A DNA stretch of 7,083 nucleotides from assembly GCA_019348475.1 (NCBI GenBank), contig JAHWJJ010000243.1, positions 1 through 7,083 on the forward strand, given 5' to 3'. Positions 4,889-7,083 of the stretch are shown in pieces. This stretch comes from Gemmatimonadota bacterium. Lineage in GTDB: Bacteria; Gemmatimonadota; Gemmatimonadetes; Longimicrobiales; Longimicrobiaceae. The notes below the pieces were generated by a model. It was not told where the DNA came from and made no database searches. It worked only from the letters and a program-made list of their open reading frames with translations. Numbering within the stretch: the first letter of the stretch is position 1; each line of letters begins with the position of its first letter. A program made the translations under genes and the position numbers.

Positions 4889-5758
4889 CTACCGCCCCGC
4901 CGTCTCCGGGGTTTCCACGCCGGGCTCGGGCTCGGCGGGGGCGGACTCGGCGGGGACCTCGATCTCGTGCACGTAGAACAGCTCCGCGCCCGCGTCCTCC
5001 TTTACCCGCACCATCGACACGTTGAACACGGGCACCCCGCCCGGCGTCTTGCCCGCGAAGGTGCCGTGGTGGGCGTGGCCGTGGAAGACCACCGCCGCGC
5101 CAAAGCGGTCGATGGGCTCCAGCAGGCGGTCGTTCCCCAGGAAGGGAAAGATCTGCTCCGGCTCGCCCATCACCGTGTCGACGATGGGCGCGTAGTGCAG
5201 CAGCACCACCCGGATGGGCGTGGACAGGCGGCGCAGCGAATACTCCAGCTTCTGCACCTCTTCCAGCGTGCTCCCCACGAACGTCTTGGTCTCCGCCTCG
5301 CCGAACGCCGTGAGCGTGTAGCGGCCGAAGCCGCCCATGAAGCCCTTTACCCCCGCGAAGCCCACGTGCTCGTTCAGCTCGAAGGGCGCCTCGTCCAGCA
5401 GGTGCACGCCCCGGGCGCGCAGCCCGTCGTTCACCTTTTCCGGCTGGCCGCTCTCGTGGTCGTGGTTTCCCAGCACGGCCAGGATGGGAATGCGCACGTC
5501 CACCAGCTCCTTGACCACCACGTCGATCTCCGCGGGCGTTCCGCGCCGCGTAAGGTCGCCGGCCAGCAGCAGGATGTCGGCCTCGTCGTTCACCCGCGCA
5601 AAGGCTTCGCGGTAGGCGCCGCCATCCTTTTCGCCGCAGTGGATGTCGCCCACCGCGGCAATGCGCACCGTGCGCGCCCGCCGGTCTTCCCTGCGCCGCC
5701 CGAACGCCACCCGTTCGGTGTCCCGCGCCCCGTCCCCGTCGCTGCGTCCGTCCGTCAT
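4889..5758 (-). CDS. Calcineurin-like metallophosphoesterase
   Basis: A 289-aa predicted binuclear-metal phosphoesterase. All five family motifs are present in order: GDIH at 37-40, GD in LLAGDLT at 67-68, GNHD at 97-100, His188 in LLHYAPI, and GHAH at 227-230 followed by HG. The core fold spans about 31-266. The first 30 residues are polar and Arg-rich and look disordered, and the last 22 are Pro/Glu-rich. The start ATG 5758 overlaps the stop of the upstream nucleotidyltransferase as ATGA, which supports this start over GTG codons nearer the domain and implies translational coupling. There is no signal peptide, so it acts in the cytoplasm. Substrate is not readable: phosphodiesters or phosphomonoesters of nucleotides, RNA or protein are all possible. 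Its pairing with a nucleotidyltransferase suggests it may act on that enzyme's product. Confidence 0.92.
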   Translation of the reverse strand: MTDGRSDGDGARDTERVAFGRRREDRRARTVRIAAVGDIHCGEKDGGAYREAFARVNDEADILLLAGDLTRRGTPAEIDVVVKELVDVRIPILAVLGNHDHESGQPEKVNDGLRARGVHLLDEAPFELNEHVGFAGVKGFMGGFGRYTLTAFGEAETKTFVGSTLEEVQKLEYSLRRLSTPIRVVLLHYAPIVDTVMGEPEQIFPFLGNDRLLEPIDRFGAAVVFHGHAHHGTFAGKTPGGVPVFNVSMVRVKEDAGAELFYVHEIEVPAESAPAEPEPGVETPETAGR

Positions 5759-6702
5759 TCCTCTTCATCCACCGTCTTGGGGAGCGCGGCCGGGTCCTCG
5801 TGATCCGCCCGCTCGTCCCACACGTCGCTCTGCTCCAGCGCCACCACCGCCGGATGGCGCTGCATGGCGCGGATCTTTTCGGCCCGCAGGTCGTGAAAGC
5901 CCCACTCGTTCACGTCGATGGCGAACGAGAAGCGCGAAATCAGCGTCCCGCGCGTTAGTTCGTGCTCCTGCCCGTCCGCCGAGTGCTGGCGCGCCGACTC
6001 GTCCGCCCGCTCCAGCAGCTCGCGCAGCACCGGCTGCGGCACCTGGTCGCGGTAGCCGGGATACACGTAGCGAAACATCAGCAGCTGCGACAGCAGCAGC
6101 GGCCAGTCATCGCCCGTCTTGGCCACCAGGCGCTTCCAGTCCATCTGGTGGCCCACGCACAGGATGAGGTGCGCGATGTCGGCCATGTCGTGGCGGTGCC
6201 GTTCGTTGATGAACAGCCGGTGCCACAGCAGCTCCTCCGGCGGCGCCACCCGCACCTGGGTGGCGGCCAGGATGGCCGGGGTGCTGTGCCGGTACCAGTC
6301 GTCGTCGATCAGGGCCAGCCCGTTGCCCATCCCGTAGATGATGTCGATGAAGTGCTCGGGGTTGTCGCGGCTTACGGCCTTGGCCAGCCAGTGCGACTGC
6401 TCCAGCCGGGTGATGAAGCCGTCCTGGCGCAGCACCCGCATGGCCTGCAGCACCGCCTCGGGGGTGCAGAACAGGTCCAGGTCCTTGGTCTGGCGGATGA
6501 TCCCCGTGTGCTCGTAGATGGCGTACGCGCCCGCCACCACGCACGGCACCCCCGCGGCGTTCAGGGCGTTCAGGCAGCGCTTGTACAGCTCGCGCTCTTC
6601 TTCCGGAATCCAGAACTCGCTGTGCGTGACCGACTTGCGCTCCTCCTTGCTGAGGTTGCGCATGGTGGGAAAATCGAAGACCGCCGGCTCGGTTCTGGAC
6701 AT
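5755..6702 (-). CDS. Predicted nucleotidyltransferase (polymerase-beta-like, NTP_transf_5/AbiEii-like)
   Basis: A 315-aa protein with the minimal nucleotidyltransferase site: VVAGAYAIYEHTG at 56-67 (in place of the usual GGxA/GS helix start), TKDLDLF at 72-78 giving the metal-binding pair Asp74/Asp76, and a third acid Asp120 in HFIDII. A helical C-terminal half carries PEELLWHRLFINERHRHDMADIAHLI (about 154-180), a signature of stand-alone bacterial nucleotidyltransferases, then a DW...LL...FRYVYP segment (189-215). It would transfer an NMP from NTP to an unknown acceptor (protein, RNA or small molecule). AbiEii-type toxins share the fold, but this is not a clear AbiE pair: no AbiEi antitoxin is adjacent and its partner is a phosphoesterase. 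ATG 6702 has only a weak GGA upstream; Met14 (6663) has no Shine-Dalgarno. It is first gene of a two-gene operon. Confidence 0.85.
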   Translation of the reverse strand: MSRTEPAVFDFPTMRNLSKEERKSVTHSEFWIPEEERELYKRCLNALNAAGVPCVVAGAYAIYEHTGIIRQTKDLDLFCTPEAVLQAMRVLRQDGFITRLEQSHWLAKAVSRDNPEHFIDIIYGMGNGLALIDDDWYRHSTPAILAATQVRVAPPEELLWHRLFINERHRHDMADIAHLILCVGHQMDWKRLVAKTGDDWPLLLSQLLMFRYVYPGYRDQVPQPVLRELLERADESARQHSADGQEHELTRGTLISRFSFAIDVNEWGFHDLRAEKIRAMQRHPAVVALEQSDVWDERADHEDPAALPKTVDEEE

Positions 6703-6772
6703 CAGCAGGGATTCCGTGGTGAACGCGACGCGCCGGGCAAAAGCAACAATCGGACCCGGCGCGGGATGCGCG

Positions 6773-6802
6773 TTGACCCGCGGGCGGGGCCGTGCCTACC
6801 TT
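6773..6802 (+). promoter_or_regulatory. Promoter of a leaderless transcript
   Basis: TTGACC (6773-6778), an 18-base gap, then TACCTT (6797-6802), a TANNNT-type -10 box. It ends only 5 bases before ATG 6808, so transcription should start at or next to the A of the start codon. No Shine-Dalgarno exists between box and start codon, which fits leaderless translation. Confidence 0.6.
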
Positions 6803-6807
6803 GTGGA

Positions 6808-7083
6808 ATGATCAACGACCTCAGGAACCTGTTCTCCAGCGCGTGGGACGCCTTTCTGGCGGAGCTGGGCCGCCGCGACCCCGCCGACCACGTGGCCGAC
6901 CTGCTCTCCGGGATGCGCCGCGAGATGGTGCAGGCCCGCGCCTCGCTCCCGCTGTACGAAGAGGCCGTCCGCGGCGCCGACGCCGAGCTGGCGCGCGAGC
7001 GCACGGCGCTGGAAGACGCCGTGCGCCGCGGGGCCCTCGCGCAAAAGGCCGGGGACGCCGAGACGGGGCGCATCGCCGGCGCG
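6808..7083 (+). CDS. Coiled-coil protein, N-terminal part, runs off the window
   Basis: Open from ATG 6808 to the last base: 92 codons with no stop and strong G/C-ending codon bias. It starts MINDLRNLFSSAWDAFLAEL, followed by a highly charged, Ala/Arg/Glu-rich helical stretch (REMVQARASLPLYEEAVRGA, then ELARERTALEDAV) with heptad-like spacing. There is no signal peptide or membrane segment. The layout recalls PspA-like or other cytoplasmic long-helix proteins, but I do not recognise the family and the visible part cannot decide it. It is divergent from the nucleotidyltransferase operon with a 105-bp shared region, and it has its own leaderless-type promoter. Confidence 0.75.
   Translation, partial: MINDLRNLFSSAWDAFLAELGRRDPADHVADLLSGMRREMVQARASLPLYEEAVRGADAELARERTALEDAVRRGALAQKAGDAETGRIAGA

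Noticed and set aside
4179..5768. Long - strand frame covering the repeat array and phosphoesterase
   Set aside because: Off-frame reading of the phosphoesterase gene extended through the stop-free complement of the octamer array; the product is Arg/Gly/Pro-rich filler.
4967..5803. + strand open frame opposite the phosphoesterase
   Set aside because: Shadow of the real gene; His/Val/Arg-rich with no recognisable domain.
5755..6702. AbiEii toxin of an AbiE system
   Set aside because: It shares only the nucleotidyltransferase site; there is no AbiEi-like antitoxin next to it, and the C-terminal half follows another stand-alone family.
6703..6807. Promoter for the nucleotidyltransferase operon
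   Set aside because: TTG-containing hexamers exist on the - strand, but no acceptable -10 box lies at the right distance.

Overview
The window is high-GC bacterial DNA. The right two thirds (about 2100-7083) have strongly G/C-ending codons and dense, ordinary-looking chromosomal genes: a secreted M28 peptidase with a fibronectin-type tail, a thioredoxin-reductase-like flavoprotein, a predicted nucleotidyltransferase/phosphoesterase pair and the start of a coiled-coil protein with a leaderless-type promoter. Composition, gene types and the TANNNT box just ahead of a start codon suggest a Gemmatimonadota/Longimicrobium-like soil bacterium. That is an inference from pattern, not a search result.

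Layout. Bases 1-532 hold the C-terminal end of a polymorphic toxin (type 44 toxin domain, + strand), with unclear reading-frame structure at its left edge. It is followed after 31 bp by a small secreted protein of unknown family (564-1043), placed where an immunity partner would sit, then by a lipoprotein with a GspG-like calcium-loop domain (1262-1789). At 1786-2000 on the - strand lies the decayed C-terminal end of an IS630-family transposase, broken by a one-base frameshift. Together 1-2040 read as an accessory, lower-GC island whose right edge is marked by the IS remnant.

From 2106 the chromosome-like part begins. An M28 metallopeptidase (2106-3482, -) and an FAD-dependent oxidoreductase with a CPDC disulfide motif (3662-4579, +) diverge from a shared 179-bp region with a recognisable promoter for the peptidase. 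The oxidoreductase stop codon lies inside the first unit of an 8-bp tandem array (4574-4661) made of regularly spaced G-tracts. It is followed by a G-rich stretch and an imperfect hairpin between the two convergent transcription units.

On the - strand, a nucleotidyltransferase (5755-6702) and a calcineurin-like phosphoesterase (4889-5758) overlap by ATGA and are almost certainly translationally coupled. Divergent from them, a coiled-coil protein starts at 6808 and runs off the window.

The items most worth following are the putative toxin/immunity cassette, the coupled nucleotidyltransferase-phosphoesterase pair, the G-tract octamer array overlapping a stop codon, and the leaderless promoter.
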